From contig NZ_CP029008.1 of assembly GCF_024585165.1 (NCBI RefSeq), positions 5,103,501 to 5,167,500 on the forward strand: a stretch of DNA of 64,000 nucleotides. The letters are read 5' to 3'. A program made the translations under genes and the position numbers. The DNA comes from Bradyrhizobium sp. WBOS07. Its GTDB lineage: Bacteria; Pseudomonadota; Alphaproteobacteria; Rhizobiales; Xanthobacteraceae. Below the pieces are notes generated by a model. That model saw only the letters and a list, made by a program, of their open reading frames with translations, was not told the DNA's origin and did no database searches. Positions within the stretch are counted from its first letter, which is position 1. Each line of letters opens with the position of its first letter. Positions 43,738-52,795 of the stretch are shown here, piece by piece.

Positions 43738-45705
43738 TTACGCCGCGCGGATTTGTGCCAGGAAGCGATCCACCTCGTCCCGCAGCCGCTGCGATTGGTT
43801 CGACAGCTCGATCGCCGAACCCAGCACTTCCTCCGCCGCCGTGCCGGTGGCTGCGATGCCGTCGGTGACGCCCGCGATGTTCTGCGAGACCTCGCCGGTG
43901 CGGGCGGCCGCCTGCTGGACGTTCTGAGCGATCTCCTGCGTCGCCGTGCCCTGCTGGCCGACGGCAGCGGCAATCGCCGCGGAGATCTCGTCGACCTGCT
44001 GTATCGTCGCGCAGATCGACTGGATGCCATCCACCGCGCCCGATGTTTCGCCCTGCACCGCGGTGACCTGAGCGCCGATCTCCTCGGTCGCCTTCGCCGT
44101 CTGCGTCGCCAGCGCCTTGACCTCGGAAGCGACCACGGCAAAGCCGCGGCCGGCTTCGCCCGCGCGCGCCGCTTCGATCGTCGCGTTCAGCGCCAGCAGA
44201 TTGGTCTGGCCGGCGATGCCGTTGATGAAGGAGACGACGTCGCCGATCTTCTGTGCGGCTTCCGCCAGGCTCTGCACGCGTGCATTCGACTGCCGACCGT
44301 CGCTGGCGGCCTTGCCGACCACCTCGGTCGCATGGGTGAGGCGGCGGCTGATCTCGGTCATGGATGAGGACAGCTCCTCCGCTGCGGCCGCGACGGTCTG
44401 CACGTTCTCCGAGGCCAGCGCCGAGGCCGACGACACCGCGCGCGTCTGCTGCCGGGACTGCTCGACGATGGCCGACATCGAACGCGCCGTATGCTCCATC
44501 TCGACCGCAGCCGAGGACACCGTGGTGACGACGTCGCGGATGCTGGCCTCGAAATTGTCGGCAAGCGCGGCGAAGGTCCGCCGCTTCTCCGCTTCGGATT
44601 GTTCCTTGGCCTTCAGCTGCTCGGCCTGAAGCTCGTTGAAGCGCAGTGCATTGTCGCGGAACACCGCCACCGCCTTCACCATCGCGCCGACCTCGTCATT
44701 GGCCTTGCTGGCCGGAATGGCGACGTCGAGGTGTCCATCGGCCAGCTCGCGCATGACGGACGTGATGGAGATGATCGGACGCGAGATGCCGCGGGCGATG
44801 AGATAGCCGACGATCGCGGCCAGCACGAGGCCGAGCGCGGCGATGCCGATGGCGAGCAGCCAGGCGCGGTCGGCCGAAGCTTCGTAATCGGAATTGTCCA
44901 TCACCAGCTCGACGGCGCCGAGCGGCTTTCCGGAGAAGTCCTTGATCGGCCCAAGCAGCGCCGCGACCGGCGTGTTGTCGAGCTTGGCCTGCCTCACGGT
45001 GAAGTCGCCAGCGGCGGCGCGGCCATAATCGGCCGCGTCGAAGAAGCTCTTGCCCTTCAGCGTGCCACCGAACAATTTGAAGCCGGAGCCGTCGGCAAGA
45101 TGGAAGGCGACGTCGACGCGGCGGTTCGCCTTGAAATCGTCGAGGAAGGATTGGCCGAAGGTCAGGCCGAATTCGACCGTGCCGAGATGCTTGGCCCCTT
45201 GCGCGATCGGCACCACGCCGCGGATGCCGAGCCCGGCGACGCCGCCTTCGAGCCCGACTACCACCTTATGCTCCTGATTGGCGAGCAGAACGGTCTTGCG
45301 GAAGCCGGAGAGGTCGTCGCCGAATTTGGCTGGCTGATGCACCCGCAGGAACGATGTCGCCGGCGCCACATGAAACTGGAACTGATCGACGCCGTACTCG
45401 GATTTGGTGGCGGCAAACACCGGCCCGAACAGGCCGACCAGGGCGTTGCGGTCCTGTTTGGCCATCGCGTCCTGCGTCGCCGGCATCGCGGCCACGACGG
45501 CGCTCATGGCGGCGGCGCGGCGGGATTCCTCGGCAATGCGCGACTGAAGGGCATCATAATGGCTGCGCAGCTCGCGCTGATCGGCGCGATCGATGATCCC
45601 GGCGATGATCCACATCGCCCCGAGCACGGCAAACAAGGCAGTTGCCGCCGCCGTCACCGCGAGGGCAACCGTGATCCGCATCCTGAGGCCGAGGCGCGTG
45701 CGCAT
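43738..45705 (-). CDS. Methyl-accepting chemotaxis protein with periplasmic Cache-like sensor
   Basis: 655 residues. Membrane helix 1 at about 10-36 ([26 protein letters not shown]), then a 240-residue periplasmic domain of the double-Cache type seen in sMCPs ([36 protein letters not shown]), membrane helix 2 ([26 protein letters not shown]), HAMP, and the signalling coil with [46 protein letters not shown] lies 24 nt upstream of the start. Ligand unknown; such Cache domains often bind carboxylates or amino acids. Confidence 0.92.
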   Translation of the reverse strand: MRTRLGLRMRITVALAVTAAATALFAVLGAMWIIAGIIDRADQRELRSHYDALQSRIAEESRRAAAMSAVVAAMPATQDAMAKQDRNALVGLFGPVFAATKSEYGVDQFQFHVAPATSFLRVHQPAKFGDDLSGFRKTVLLANQEHKVVVGLEGGVAGLGIRGVVPIAQGAKHLGTVEFGLTFGQSFLDDFKANRRVDVAFHLADGSGFKLFGGTLKGKSFFDAADYGRAAAGDFTVRQAKLDNTPVAALLGPIKDFSGKPLGAVELVMDNSDYEASADRAWLLAIGIAALGLVLAAIVGYLIARGISRPIISITSVMRELADGHLDVAIPASKANDEVGAMVKAVAVFRDNALRFNELQAEQLKAKEQSEAEKRRTFAALADNFEASIRDVVTTVSSAAVEMEHTARSMSAIVEQSRQQTRAVSSASALASENVQTVAAAAEELSSSMTEISRRLTHATEVVGKAASDGRQSNARVQSLAEAAQKIGDVVSFINGIAGQTNLLALNATIEAARAGEAGRGFAVVASEVKALATQTAKATEEIGAQVTAVQGETSGAVDGIQSICATIQQVDEISAAIAAAVGQQGTATQEIAQNVQQAAARTGEVSQNIAGVTDGIAATGTAAEEVLGSAIELSNQSQRLRDEVDRFLAQIRAA

Positions 45706-45841
45706 GTCCTGCTCGCTGTTTGAGCGTTGGTTAACGACTCATATCAACGTCTCGCTAAGAGAGGGTGAACGGGATACCGGCGGAGCGCGGAGGTTGTGGG
45801 GGAGGGAGGTTAGAGCGCCAGTCTGCCTGCCCCACAAACGC

Positions 45842-45869
45842 TGTCGTCCCCGCGTGCGCGGGGATGACA
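45842..45869. repeat. Hairpin repeat between MCP and reductase genes
   Basis: TGTCGTCCCCGC and GCGGGGATGACA form a 12-bp stem with one G-T pair and a 4-nt loop, 40 nt after the reductase stop on the minus strand. May be its terminator; the following T content is weak. Confidence 0.55.
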
Positions 45870-45908
45870 CAGAATTTGCCGCGCCAGCGTTGGCAAAATC
45901 CCGAGTGC

Positions 45909-46874
45909 CTAATATCCCCGCGCCCGGTCCACCACGTTCTCCAGAGCGCCGCCCGCCTCGAACCGCGCGATCTGCTCGGCGACATAGGCCGAGATCGCGT
46001 CGGCATCGGTGTCGGCTGCGTTGTGCGGCGTCAGCACCACCTTGGGGTGGGTCCAGAACCGGCTGTCCGCTGCGAGCGGCTCCTGCACGAAGACGTCGAG
46101 CGAGGCGGCGCCCAGCGTGCCGTCATCGAGGCAGGCCAGGATGTCGGCTTCGTTCTGCAGGCCGCCGCGGCCGGCATTGATCAGCACGGGCGCGCCGAGC
46201 GGGCTGTTGCGGTTGAGCTTTGCGAAGGCGTCGCGGTTGAGGATGCCGTGCGTCTCCGGCGTCAGCGGCAGCAGGCAGACCAGGATGTCGGTCTTGCGCA
46301 GGAAGGCATCCATGCCCGCAGTGCCATGGAAGCATTCGACACCGTCGATCGTGCGCGGGCTGCGGCTCCAGCCGGCGACACGGAAGCCGAGCCGCCGCAG
46401 CACGTCGGCGGCGTCGGCTCCCAGCGTTCCCAGCCCCATGACGCCGACCGTCACTGCGCTCGCCGGCCACTGATATTTCGGCTCCCAGCGCTTCTCGCGC
46501 TGTGATTGCCGGAGATAGAGCTCCTGGCGGTGGTGCATCAGCACATGCAGCACGACATATTCGGTCATGCGGTTGGTGAGATCGGGCACCGCGACGCGGA
46601 CCAGCGGCACGTCAGGCAGGCTCTTGTCCGCCATCAGCGCGTCAACGCCGGCGCCGAGGTTGAAGATCGCCCGCAGATTGGTGAAGGCGGCCAGATCGCC
46701 CGGCACCGGCTTCCATACCGCGGCATAGTGCACCTCGGCCGGATCGAGCCCGGCATCGGGCAGCAGCACCACGCGGCGACCATCGCAGACCGTGTCGAAC
46801 CGGGCCTTCCAACGCTCCGGCAGCCAGTTCTGCTGCGTGCTGTTGATCAGGACGGCCAGTGTACCCATGGTCAT
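45909..46874 (-). CDS. D-2-hydroxyacid dehydrogenase, glyoxylate/hydroxypyruvate reductase A-like
   Basis: 321 residues. NAD(P)-binding motif VGVMGLGTLGADAADVLRRLGFRVAGWSR (GxGxxG), catalytic Arg in NAGRGG, Glu in FVQEPL and His in TPHNAADT are all present. The N-terminal half is the short catalytic domain of GhrA (LPDAGLDPAEVHYAAVWKP). It reduces glyoxylate or hydroxypyruvate with NADPH. ATG at 46874 has GAGG about 8 nt upstream; a start six nucleotides later is also possible, and an upstream extension is unlikely. Divergent from the YCII/ECF42 pair. Confidence 0.9.
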   Translation of the reverse strand: MTMGTLAVLINSTQQNWLPERWKARFDTVCDGRRVVLLPDAGLDPAEVHYAAVWKPVPGDLAAFTNLRAIFNLGAGVDALMADKSLPDVPLVRVAVPDLTNRMTEYVVLHVLMHHRQELYLRQSQREKRWEPKYQWPASAVTVGVMGLGTLGADAADVLRRLGFRVAGWSRSPRTIDGVECFHGTAGMDAFLRKTDILVCLLPLTPETHGILNRDAFAKLNRNSPLGAPVLINAGRGGLQNEADILACLDDGTLGAASLDVFVQEPLAADSRFWTHPKVVLTPHNAADTDADAISAYVAEQIARFEAGGALENVVDRARGY

Positions 46875-47015
46875 TCGAAGTGCCTCGTCAAGGTTCCGCT
46901 GAAGAAGGCCCTCCTTGCCACGATCTGCCGGATTTTTCTTGCAAATTTTTTCCGCAGTGCTGTCGGAGCGGGGCATATTGGCGCGTCTTCAGAACAGACG
47001 AGGAAAGTGCCGCCC

Positions 47016-47384
47016 ATGCTCTATGCCATCCTTTGCTATCACGATGAGGACTTCGTCGGCTCCTGGAGCAAGGAGCAGGACGAGGCCGTGATGAAGAAGC
47101 TCGCCGTGGTGCAGGAGAAGCTCACGAGCCAAGGTCGGCTTGGGCCCGTGGCGCGGCTGCTGCCGACCACGGCGGCGGCGACCTTGCGCAAGGAGGACCC
47201 GCCCTTGGTGCTCGACGGCCCCTATGCCGAGACCAAGGAGCAGCTGCTCGGCTTCTACATCGTCGATTGCAAGAATCTCGACGAGGCCCTCGACGTCGCG
47301 CGCGATCTCGGCGCCGCCAATCCCGGCGGTGCCTATGAGGTGCGCCCCGTCGGCGTATTCCGGCCCGGAGGAAACCTGACGTGA
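47016..47384 (+). CDS. YCII/DGPF-domain protein
   Basis: 122 residues, single YCII-like alpha/beta barrel domain. MLYAILCYHDEDFVGSWSKEQDEAVM, VLDGPYAETKEQLLGFYIVDCKNLDEALDVARDLGAANPG and YEVRPVGVF contain the DGP(F/Y)xExKE signature. Such proteins are nearly always encoded next to ECF42 sigma factors; their activity is not settled. AGGAAAG lies about 11 nt before the ATG. Its stop overlaps the sigma factor start (GTGA). Confidence 0.9.
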   Translation: MLYAILCYHDEDFVGSWSKEQDEAVMKKLAVVQEKLTSQGRLGPVARLLPTTAAATLRKEDPPLVLDGPYAETKEQLLGFYIVDCKNLDEALDVARDLGAANPGGAYEVRPVGVFRPGGNLT

Positions 47385-48682
47385 GCGAGGCCGACACCGC
47401 CTGGATCGAGACTGCGCTGACCTCGGCGCGACCCCAGGCGGTCGGCGCGCTGCTGCGCTATTTCCGCGACCTCGACACGGCCGAGGAGGCCTTCCAGAAC
47501 GCGTGTCTGCGCGCGCTGAAGACCTGGCCGCAGAATGGTCCGCCGCGCGATCCTGCGGCCTGGCTGATCATGGTCGGCCGCAACGTCGCCATCGACGAGG
47601 TGCGACGCACGCGCAGGCAGCAGCCGCTGCCCGAGGACGACCAGGCGATCTCCGATCTCGACGACGCCGAGGGTGCGCTGGCCGAGCGGCTCGACGGCTC
47701 GCACTACCGCGACGACATCCTGCGGCTGATGTTCATCTGCTGCCATCCGCAATTGCCGGCGACGCAGCAGATCGCGCTGGCGCTGCGCATCGTCTCGGGC
47801 CTGACCGTGAAGCAGATCGCGCGCGCCTTCCTGGTCTCGGAGGCGGCGATGGAGCAGCGCATCACCCGTGCGAAGGCGAAGGTCGCCGAGGCGGGGACGC
47901 CGTTCGAGGCGCCCGGCGCGGTCGAGCGCTCAGAGCGCCTCGCCGGCGTCGCGGCGATGATCTATTTGATCTTCAACGAGGGCTATTCGGCGAGCGGCGA
48001 CACCGCCGAGATCAGAAAGCCGCTCTGCGAGGAGGCGATCCGGCTGGCACGGCTGCTGCTGCGGTTGTTTCCAAGCGAGCCGGAGATCATGGGGCTGACC
48101 GCGCTCATCCTGTTGCAGCATGCGCGCAGCGCCGCGCGCTTCGCCGGGGACGGCACGCTGATCCTGCTCGACGATCAGGACCGTTCATTGTGGAACGGGA
48201 CCATGATCGCGGAGGGCCTTGCCTTGATCGACAAGGCGATGCGCCATCGCCGCAGCGGGCCCTACCAGATCCAGGCCGCGATCGCCGCGCTGCATGCCCG
48301 CGCGTCGGCACCGGAGCAGACCGACTGGGCGCAGATCGACCTGCTCTATGGCGCGCTCGAAGTCGTGCAGCCCTCTCCCGTGGTCACCCTCAACCGCGCG
48401 GTCGCGGTCTCCAAGGTGCGGGGGCCGCAAGCCGCGCTCGATCTGATCGAGCCGCTGGCTTCGAAGCTTGCCAATTACTTCCATTTCTACGGCGTGCGCG
48501 GCGCCTTCCTGATGCAGCTCGGCCGCAACGACGAAGCCCGCATCGCCTTCGACCGCGCCATTGCGCTGGCCAACACGTCGGCGGAAGCCGCCCATATCCG
48601 CATGCATCTCGATCGCCTGATCCGGGACAGCCAGCCGAAGCAACCCAACGGCGGCACGAGGCAGGGTGCGAAGGCGACATAG
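47381..48682 (+). CDS. ECF42-family RNA polymerase sigma factor
   Basis: 433 residues, more than twice the size of a normal ECF sigma. Region 2 is at about 10-75 (VGALLRYFRDLDTAEEAFQNACLRALKTWP; AAWLIMVGRNVAIDEVRR), region 4 near 120-170 (ALRIVSGLTVKQIARAFLVSEAAMEQRITRAKAKV), followed by a helical, TPR-like C-terminal domain of 250 residues (YLIFNEGYSASGD, LYGALEVVQPSPVVTLNRAVAVS). This is the ECF42 architecture; the C-terminal extension replaces an anti-sigma factor in control. GTG start at 47381 overlaps the DGPF gene. It probably drives DGPF genes, including copies at 52.3-53.2 kb. Confidence 0.92.
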   Translation: MSEADTAWIETALTSARPQAVGALLRYFRDLDTAEEAFQNACLRALKTWPQNGPPRDPAAWLIMVGRNVAIDEVRRTRRQQPLPEDDQAISDLDDAEGALAERLDGSHYRDDILRLMFICCHPQLPATQQIALALRIVSGLTVKQIARAFLVSEAAMEQRITRAKAKVAEAGTPFEAPGAVERSERLAGVAAMIYLIFNEGYSASGDTAEIRKPLCEEAIRLARLLLRLFPSEPEIMGLTALILLQHARSAARFAGDGTLILLDDQDRSLWNGTMIAEGLALIDKAMRHRRSGPYQIQAAIAALHARASAPEQTDWAQIDLLYGALEVVQPSPVVTLNRAVAVSKVRGPQAALDLIEPLASKLANYFHFYGVRGAFLMQLGRNDEARIAFDRAIALANTSAEAAHIRMHLDRLIRDSQPKQPNGGTRQGAKAT

Positions 48683-48796
48683 GCGCATCTGCCTCCGGCC
48701 ATGACGTGGGGTGAGGACTTTGCCAAAAAATCCGTTTCCGAATTGTCGGCCCTTGCCACCCCCGTTCGTCCTAGGCCCGTATCCACGGAGCCCCTC

Positions 48797-49336
48797 ATGC
48801 TGAAAGCCATTGCCATCATCGCCATCCTGCTCGTCGCCGGACTTGCGGGCGTCCTCGTCTTCGCGCTGACGAAACCCGACACCCTCCGCGTCGAGCGTAG
48901 CCTCGCGGTGAAGGCGCCGGCCGGTGCGATCTATCCGGAGGTCGCCGATTTCCGCCGCTGGACCGGCTGGTCCCCCTATGAGAACCGCGATCCCGCCATG
49001 AAGCGCAGTTTCGGTGGACCTGCGGAAGGCAAGGGCGCGACCTATGCCTGGGACGGCAACAACAATGTCGGCGCCGGCCGTATGGAGATCCTCGAGGCGA
49101 ACGGGCCGTCCAAGCTTCGCATCAAGCTCGATTTCGAACGGCCGTTCGAGGGGCACAATACCGCCGAGTTCACCTTTGTGCCGCAAGGCGATGCCACTCT
49201 GGTCACATGGGCGATGTACGGTCCGGCTCCGTTCATATCCAAGATCATGCAGGTCTTCATCAACATGGACAGCATGATCGGCAAGGATTTCGAGGCCGGT
49301 CTCGCCAGCCTGAAGCAGCTGACCGAGAAGCACTAA
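48797..49336 (+). CDS. SRPBCC-family protein with N-terminal membrane anchor
   Basis: 179 residues. N-terminal helix MLKAIAIIAILLVAGLAGVLVFALTKPD is a membrane anchor or uncleaved signal; then an SRPBCC/polyketide-cyclase-like domain: VERSLAVKAPAGAIYPEVADFRRWTGWSPYENRDPAM, TYAWDGNNNVGAGRMEILE, and the C-terminal helix SMIGKDFEAGLASLKQLTEKH. Such domains bind hydrophobic ligands. The ATG at 48797 is set by the membrane helix. It follows the ECF42 gene on the same strand (114 nt) and may be in its regulon. Confidence 0.82.
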   Translation: MLKAIAIIAILLVAGLAGVLVFALTKPDTLRVERSLAVKAPAGAIYPEVADFRRWTGWSPYENRDPAMKRSFGGPAEGKGATYAWDGNNNVGAGRMEILEANGPSKLRIKLDFERPFEGHNTAEFTFVPQGDATLVTWAMYGPAPFISKIMQVFINMDSMIGKDFEAGLASLKQLTEKH

Positions 49337-49366
49337 GCCTCACCGCAAATGAAGAGGAGAGAAACC

Positions 49367-49777
49367 ATGCTCAATCCGTATCTGTTCTATCAGGACACTT
49401 GCGAAGCGGCGTTCAATCACTACGCGAAGGTTCTCGGCGGCAAGATCGACGCGATGATGCGCTCGTCGGACGCGCCGCCGGACATGCCCGCGGCGCCCGG
49501 CCGCGAGAACATGATCATGCATGCACGGATGTCGCTGCCCGACGGCAGCGTGCTGATGGCGTCCGACGTGCCGCCGGAGCATTTCAGCAAGCCGCAAGGC
49601 TTTTCGATCTCGTTCACGGTCAAGGATCCCGCCGATGGCGAGCGCAAGTTCAACGCGCTCGCCGAGGGCGGCTCCGTCACCATGCCGTTCAGCAAGACCT
49701 TCTGGGCCAAGGGCTTCGGCATGTGCGTCGACAAGTTCGGCATTCCCTGGATGGTGAATTGTCCGGAAGAAATGTGA
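49367..49777 (+). CDS. VOC-family protein (PhnB / glyoxalase-like)
   Basis: 136 residues. LNPYLFYQDTCEAAFNHYAKVLGGKI, MHARMSLPDGSVLMASDVPP, FSISFTVKDPADGERKFNALAEGGSVTMPFSKTFWAKGFGMCVDKFGIPWMVN: two beta-alpha-beta-beta-beta modules typical of the PhnB-like VOC group. Frequently found in DGPF/ECF42 neighbourhoods. ATG at 49367 follows GAGGAGA; an ATG six codons earlier is unlikely. Reaction unknown. Confidence 0.88.
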   Translation: MLNPYLFYQDTCEAAFNHYAKVLGGKIDAMMRSSDAPPDMPAAPGRENMIMHARMSLPDGSVLMASDVPPEHFSKPQGFSISFTVKDPADGERKFNALAEGGSVTMPFSKTFWAKGFGMCVDKFGIPWMVNCPEEM

Positions 49778-49809
49778 CGCCCGCGACCGCATGCATGATC
49801 GGTTGAGCC

Positions 49810-49856
49810 GCGATCCCCTCTCTCCATCTGTGCGGGAGAGGGGACGCACGGGCCCG
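49810..49856. repeat. Partial dispersed repeat
   Basis: CCCCTCTCTCC...GGGAGAGGGG: inverted 9-10 bp arms, a remnant of the family at 239-352. Confidence 0.5.
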
Positions 49857-49883
49857 TCACGATCGAACCCGTCGTGAACTCGC

Positions 49884-50240
49884 TCAGCGGGTCGATCCGG
49901 TCACGTCGTCGTCCTGCCGCGGCTGAACACAACGGGGGCAGATCACGAGCTTGGTGCCGAGCTTCCTGTCGTTCTCCGCTTCGATCTCGTCGTGAACCGC
50001 CCACCACGCCTCGGAGTATGGCCGCAAGGTGTCGAGCACACGTTGCCGCTCCTGATTGGGATCGCTTGCCGCGGGCGCGGGATTTGTGGCGCGCGGTTTC
50101 GCGATATGAGGGCGTCTGGCGCTCTTGTTCGGGTCTTGGCCGAGGCCATCCCATGCGATCGGGCGACGCTCCTGCGCCGGCGCGACTGCACATCCCAGCA
50201 GCGCTGTGCAGAAAGTGAGCAAGATGAAGCCGTTTCGCAT
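49884..50240 (-). CDS. Small exported protein, probable lipoprotein
   Basis: 118 residues. MRNGFILLTFCTALLGCAVAPAQE is a signal sequence with a plausible lipobox (ALLGC). The mature part is Pro/Arg-rich, then ERQRVLDTLRPYSEAWWAVHDEIEAENDRKLGTKLVICPRC. The pair CPRC near the C terminus could bind metal but is single. No family recognised. ATG at 50240 chosen for the signal sequence; a start 12 codons earlier is possible. It stands alone on the minus strand. Confidence 0.6.
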   Translation of the reverse strand: MRNGFILLTFCTALLGCAVAPAQERRPIAWDGLGQDPNKSARRPHIAKPRATNPAPAASDPNQERQRVLDTLRPYSEAWWAVHDEIEAENDRKLGTKLVICPRCVQPRQDDDVTGSTR

Positions 50241-50783
50241 CAATGCCGGACCCAGATTTCGTCGCGCAATGCGCAAGCCCCGCGCAGGAGACTCGCACAG
50301 CGTCGGTCAATTGGAACTTAAAGCAAACGAGTTGGCCGGCATGGCCGAGCAATGAACTCACGATTCGCATGACTTTGCGCGAGCAGTGAGGCCGCTTCGT
50401 GAAACCAGACGAACCGCATCGCACAACAATTGACGCAATATTGGGCTGTAATCTGCACGTCAGAATCGCTATTGGTGATTCATAAAATCTAAAAAGCTGG
50501 GGTGGACGTCACTTGAAGGGGAGCGACCGATGGCGGCGGCGCTACAGATCAATTTTGCCCTGTGGGGAATGCTTATCTGCGTCAGCATGAAGCTGGGGCC
50601 GGTGATTCAGACGCTTTATTGACGGCAGCCCAAGCGTGATGGCGTAGAGACCCGGTGCGCACTTTGGGTGTGAGCACAGGGAACCCACCGTATGGCCTCG
50701 GGCCGGCCACGCCAAATGCCTTTGATGTGACGCGGTTCACATAAGAACTTATTCATGTCGCCTGGGTGCGGCTGGCGAATTCG
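50241..50783. other. Sparse region with one 30-codon ORF and a CRP-like palindrome
   Basis: 543 bp between two minus-strand genes. Apart from the small ORF at 50530-50622, it contains ATGTGA-CGCGGT-TCACAT (50725-50742), which matches the CRP/FNR layout TGTGA-N6-TCACA, but no plus-strand gene follows. The rest shows nothing. Confidence 0.5.
50530..50622 (+). CDS. Very small hydrophobic ORF (30 residues)
   Basis: ATG at 50530 is preceded by GAAGGGGAG at 7 nt spacing. The 30-residue peptide reads MAAALQINFALWGMLICVSM and then a short polar/hydrophobic tail ending QTLY; about 15 central residues could span or lie in the membrane. I recall small bradyrhizobial ORFs of this look, but cannot check. 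Function unknown. Confidence 0.45.
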   Translation: MAAALQINFALWGMLICVSMKLGPVIQTLY

Positions 50784-51218
50784 TCAGCGGCAGCGCGGAT
50801 AGATCGCGGCGAGATCACGGCCCTTGAGCAGAAGCAATCGCGAGCTGAGGCCGCCGCGGCGGCTGATCCAGTCGCGGACCGGGCCGGGATAGGCGGCAAG
50901 CACCGCGACCGATGCTTCCGGTTCGGCATAAAGGCGCCCGCGCCGGTCGACCGAACGTGCCGCATGGAAGCCGAGCACGGCGCGCTTGGTGACGCAGATG
51001 CGCTCTTCCGGCACGACGCTCAGCACCAGTGTGCAGGCAGACAGGCAAGGGCCGTCGATCACCACGCGCTCGCCACTCTCGCGCACCTTCTCGAACAAAT
51101 CGAGGAACGGCCCCACTTGTCCGCCCGGCGACTGGATGATGCGGATTTCCGCGGCGGCGGGCGTGATGGCAAGGAGTGCCGATGCGAGCATCAGGGCTTT
51201 GACGAAAGCGCGTCGCAT
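50784..51218 (-). CDS. Exported ClpP-like (COG3904-type) protein
   Basis: 144 residues. MRRAFVKALMLASALLAITPAAA is a Sec signal peptide, then EIRIIQSPGGQVGPFLDLFEKVRESGERVVIDGPCLSACTLVLSVV and RAVLGFHAA. The GPCLSACT segment and later His resemble the Ser-His part of Clp/enoyl-hydratase-fold periplasmic proteins. Members have been annotated only as predicted periplasmic proteins; whether it is a protease is unproven. ATG at 51218 starts the signal peptide; the frame is open further upstream through repeat DNA, which is excluded. Confidence 0.7.
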   Translation of the reverse strand: MRRAFVKALMLASALLAITPAAAEIRIIQSPGGQVGPFLDLFEKVRESGERVVIDGPCLSACTLVLSVVPEERICVTKRAVLGFHAARSVDRRGRLYAEPEASVAVLAAYPGPVRDWISRRGGLSSRLLLLKGRDLAAIYPRCR

Positions 51219-51250
51219 GGAGCACTCCAACAGCTCGGTTTCGTAGTTCC

Positions 51251-51327
51251 GTAGGGTGGGCAAAGCGCAGCGTGCCCACCGCAGTGATGTGGTGGGCACG
51301 GCGCTCGCGCGCCTTTGCCCACCCTAC
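51251..51327. repeat. Long palindrome, same family as the ruvA-ruvB repeat
   Basis: GTAGGGTGGGCAAAG at the left and CTTTGCCCACCCTAC at the right are exact 15-bp inverted complements; inner GTGCCCACC / GGTGGGCAC also pair. Second copy of the unit at 10931-11020. Confidence 0.88.
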
Positions 51328-51344
51328 AAATACAACATCTGTAC

Positions 51345-52133
51345 CTACCCGTTCCGCCTCTGACCGCGCAGCGTCGGCAGGCCGATGCCGGCTGCATCGA
51401 AGCCGCCATCAACGGCCAAAATTTGGCCGGTGATGTAGCTCGCACTTGCCGAGCACAGGAAGTAGATCGCTTCCGCAAGCTCCTCCTCCAGGCCGTAGCG
51501 GTTGAGCGGAATGGCGTCGTGATAGTCGGCGCGGATCTCCTTGGTATGCACCTGCTTCGCCATCGCCGTGTCGACCGGCCCCGGCGCGACCGCGTTGACG
51601 CGGATGTTGAGCGAGGCAAGCTCGACCGCGAGCTGCTTGGTCAGATGCGCGAGCCCGGCCTTGCTGGTGCCGTAGGCCGAGCGCAGCGTCGAGGCGCGCA
51701 CCGCCGAGATCGAGGTGATGTTGACGATGGCCCCGCCATGGCCCTCGCGCATCAAGGGCACGGCCGCCTTGGTGCAGACGAAGGGGCCGGTGAGGTTGAC
51801 CTCGAGGACGCGGCGCCAATCGGCCTCGGATGTTTCCATCAGCGGCGCGAACACCGCGATGCCGGCATTGTTGACGAGCGCATCGAGCCGGCCGAACCGG
51901 CGCTCGACCTCCGCCATCGCATCGCTCACTGCGGCGGCGTCCGAGACGTCGCAGGTCAGCGCCAGCGTCGCCTCGCTCTGGTTGATCTCAGCGACCGCCC
52001 GGCCGAGCAGCTCGCCCTCGATGTCGAGCAGCGCCACACGCCAACCCTCGGCCAGAAACTTCTTCGCGGTCGCGACCCCGATGCCGCGCGCGGCTCCGGT
52101 GACGAGGGCGACTTTTTGCAGGGCAGGGGGCAT
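51345..52133 (-). CDS. Short-chain dehydrogenase/reductase (SDR)
   Basis: 262 residues. VALVTGAARGIGVATAKKF (TGxxxGxG cofactor motif), CDVSDAAAV, NNAGIAVF, catalytic Ser in ITSISAV and YxxxK in YGTSKAGLAHL, then APGPVDTAM. Acidic Asp after the second strand (LLDIEG) suggests NAD(H). Similar to 3-oxoacyl-ACP reductase-like and sugar dehydrogenases; substrate unknown. Divergent from a YCII gene pair 200 bp away. Confidence 0.87.
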   Translation of the reverse strand: MPPALQKVALVTGAARGIGVATAKKFLAEGWRVALLDIEGELLGRAVAEINQSEATLALTCDVSDAAAVSDAMAEVERRFGRLDALVNNAGIAVFAPLMETSEADWRRVLEVNLTGPFVCTKAAVPLMREGHGGAIVNITSISAVRASTLRSAYGTSKAGLAHLTKQLAVELASLNIRVNAVAPGPVDTAMAKQVHTKEIRADYHDAIPLNRYGLEEELAEAIYFLCSASASYITGQILAVDGGFDAAGIGLPTLRGQRRNG

Positions 52134-52332
52134 CGGCTGATCGGTCCTTTGTCGAGAATTGCTCGCGCGAGCGCGGGCCCCTTCTTACTTCGCTTTGGTC
52201 TCGATGAGGAACCTGGCCGACGAAAATTATTCCCGTCCCGGTGTCGGTTCCGACTGGGACCGTTCGTCTTGCAGGGGAGCGCGGCCCCGTTCGGCGCCTC
52301 CGGAAATGACGAAGAAGCGTTAAGGACATTCC

Positions 52333-52737
52333 ATGCGATTCATGATGTTGATGATCCCGCTCGGTTACGAAGCCGCGCCGCCGGACGTCCAGCTCGATCC
52401 CGAGCGGGTCGCGGCGATGATGCGCTACAACGAGGCGCTGAAGGACGCAGGCGTGCTGATCACGCTCGACGGCCTGCATCCGCCGTCGATGGGCGCACGG
52501 GTTTCGTTTGCGACCGGCGAGCCCATCGTCACCGACGGCCCATTCGCCGAGGCCAAGGAAGTCCTGGGCGGATATTGGATGATCGAGGTTGCCTCGCGGG
52601 CCGAGGCGATTGCCTGGGCAAAGCAGTGCCCGGCCTCGCCGAACGAAATCATCGAGATCCGGCAGGTGCAGGAGCTGGCCGACTTTCCGCCCGACGTGCA
52701 GGCCGCCGCGGCCGGTTTCGACGACCTGAAGACATAG
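52333..52737 (+). CDS. YCII/DGPF-domain protein
   Basis: 134 residues. MRFMMLMIPLGYEAAPPDVQLDPERVAAMMRYNEALKDAGVLITLDGLHPPSMGARVSF, ITDGPFAEAKEVLGGYWMIEVASRAEAIAWAKQCPASPNEIIEIRQVQE: DGPF signature with complete domain. Second DGPF protein in the window and tandem with the next. A likely member of the ECF42 regulon. ATG at 52333 follows AAGGAC. Confidence 0.9.
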   Translation: MRFMMLMIPLGYEAAPPDVQLDPERVAAMMRYNEALKDAGVLITLDGLHPPSMGARVSFATGEPIVTDGPFAEAKEVLGGYWMIEVASRAEAIAWAKQCPASPNEIIEIRQVQELADFPPDVQAAAAGFDDLKT

Positions 52738-52795
52738 CGGCGGCGGTCGCGACCAGATCGCGGCTGTCATCAACGTATCAACAAAGGAGAGACCG

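Noticed and set aside
50725..50742. CRP/FNR-like site ATGTGA-N6-TCACAT
   Set aside because: A good match, but no gene starts downstream on either strand within a useful distance; it lies behind the 3' end of a minus-strand gene.
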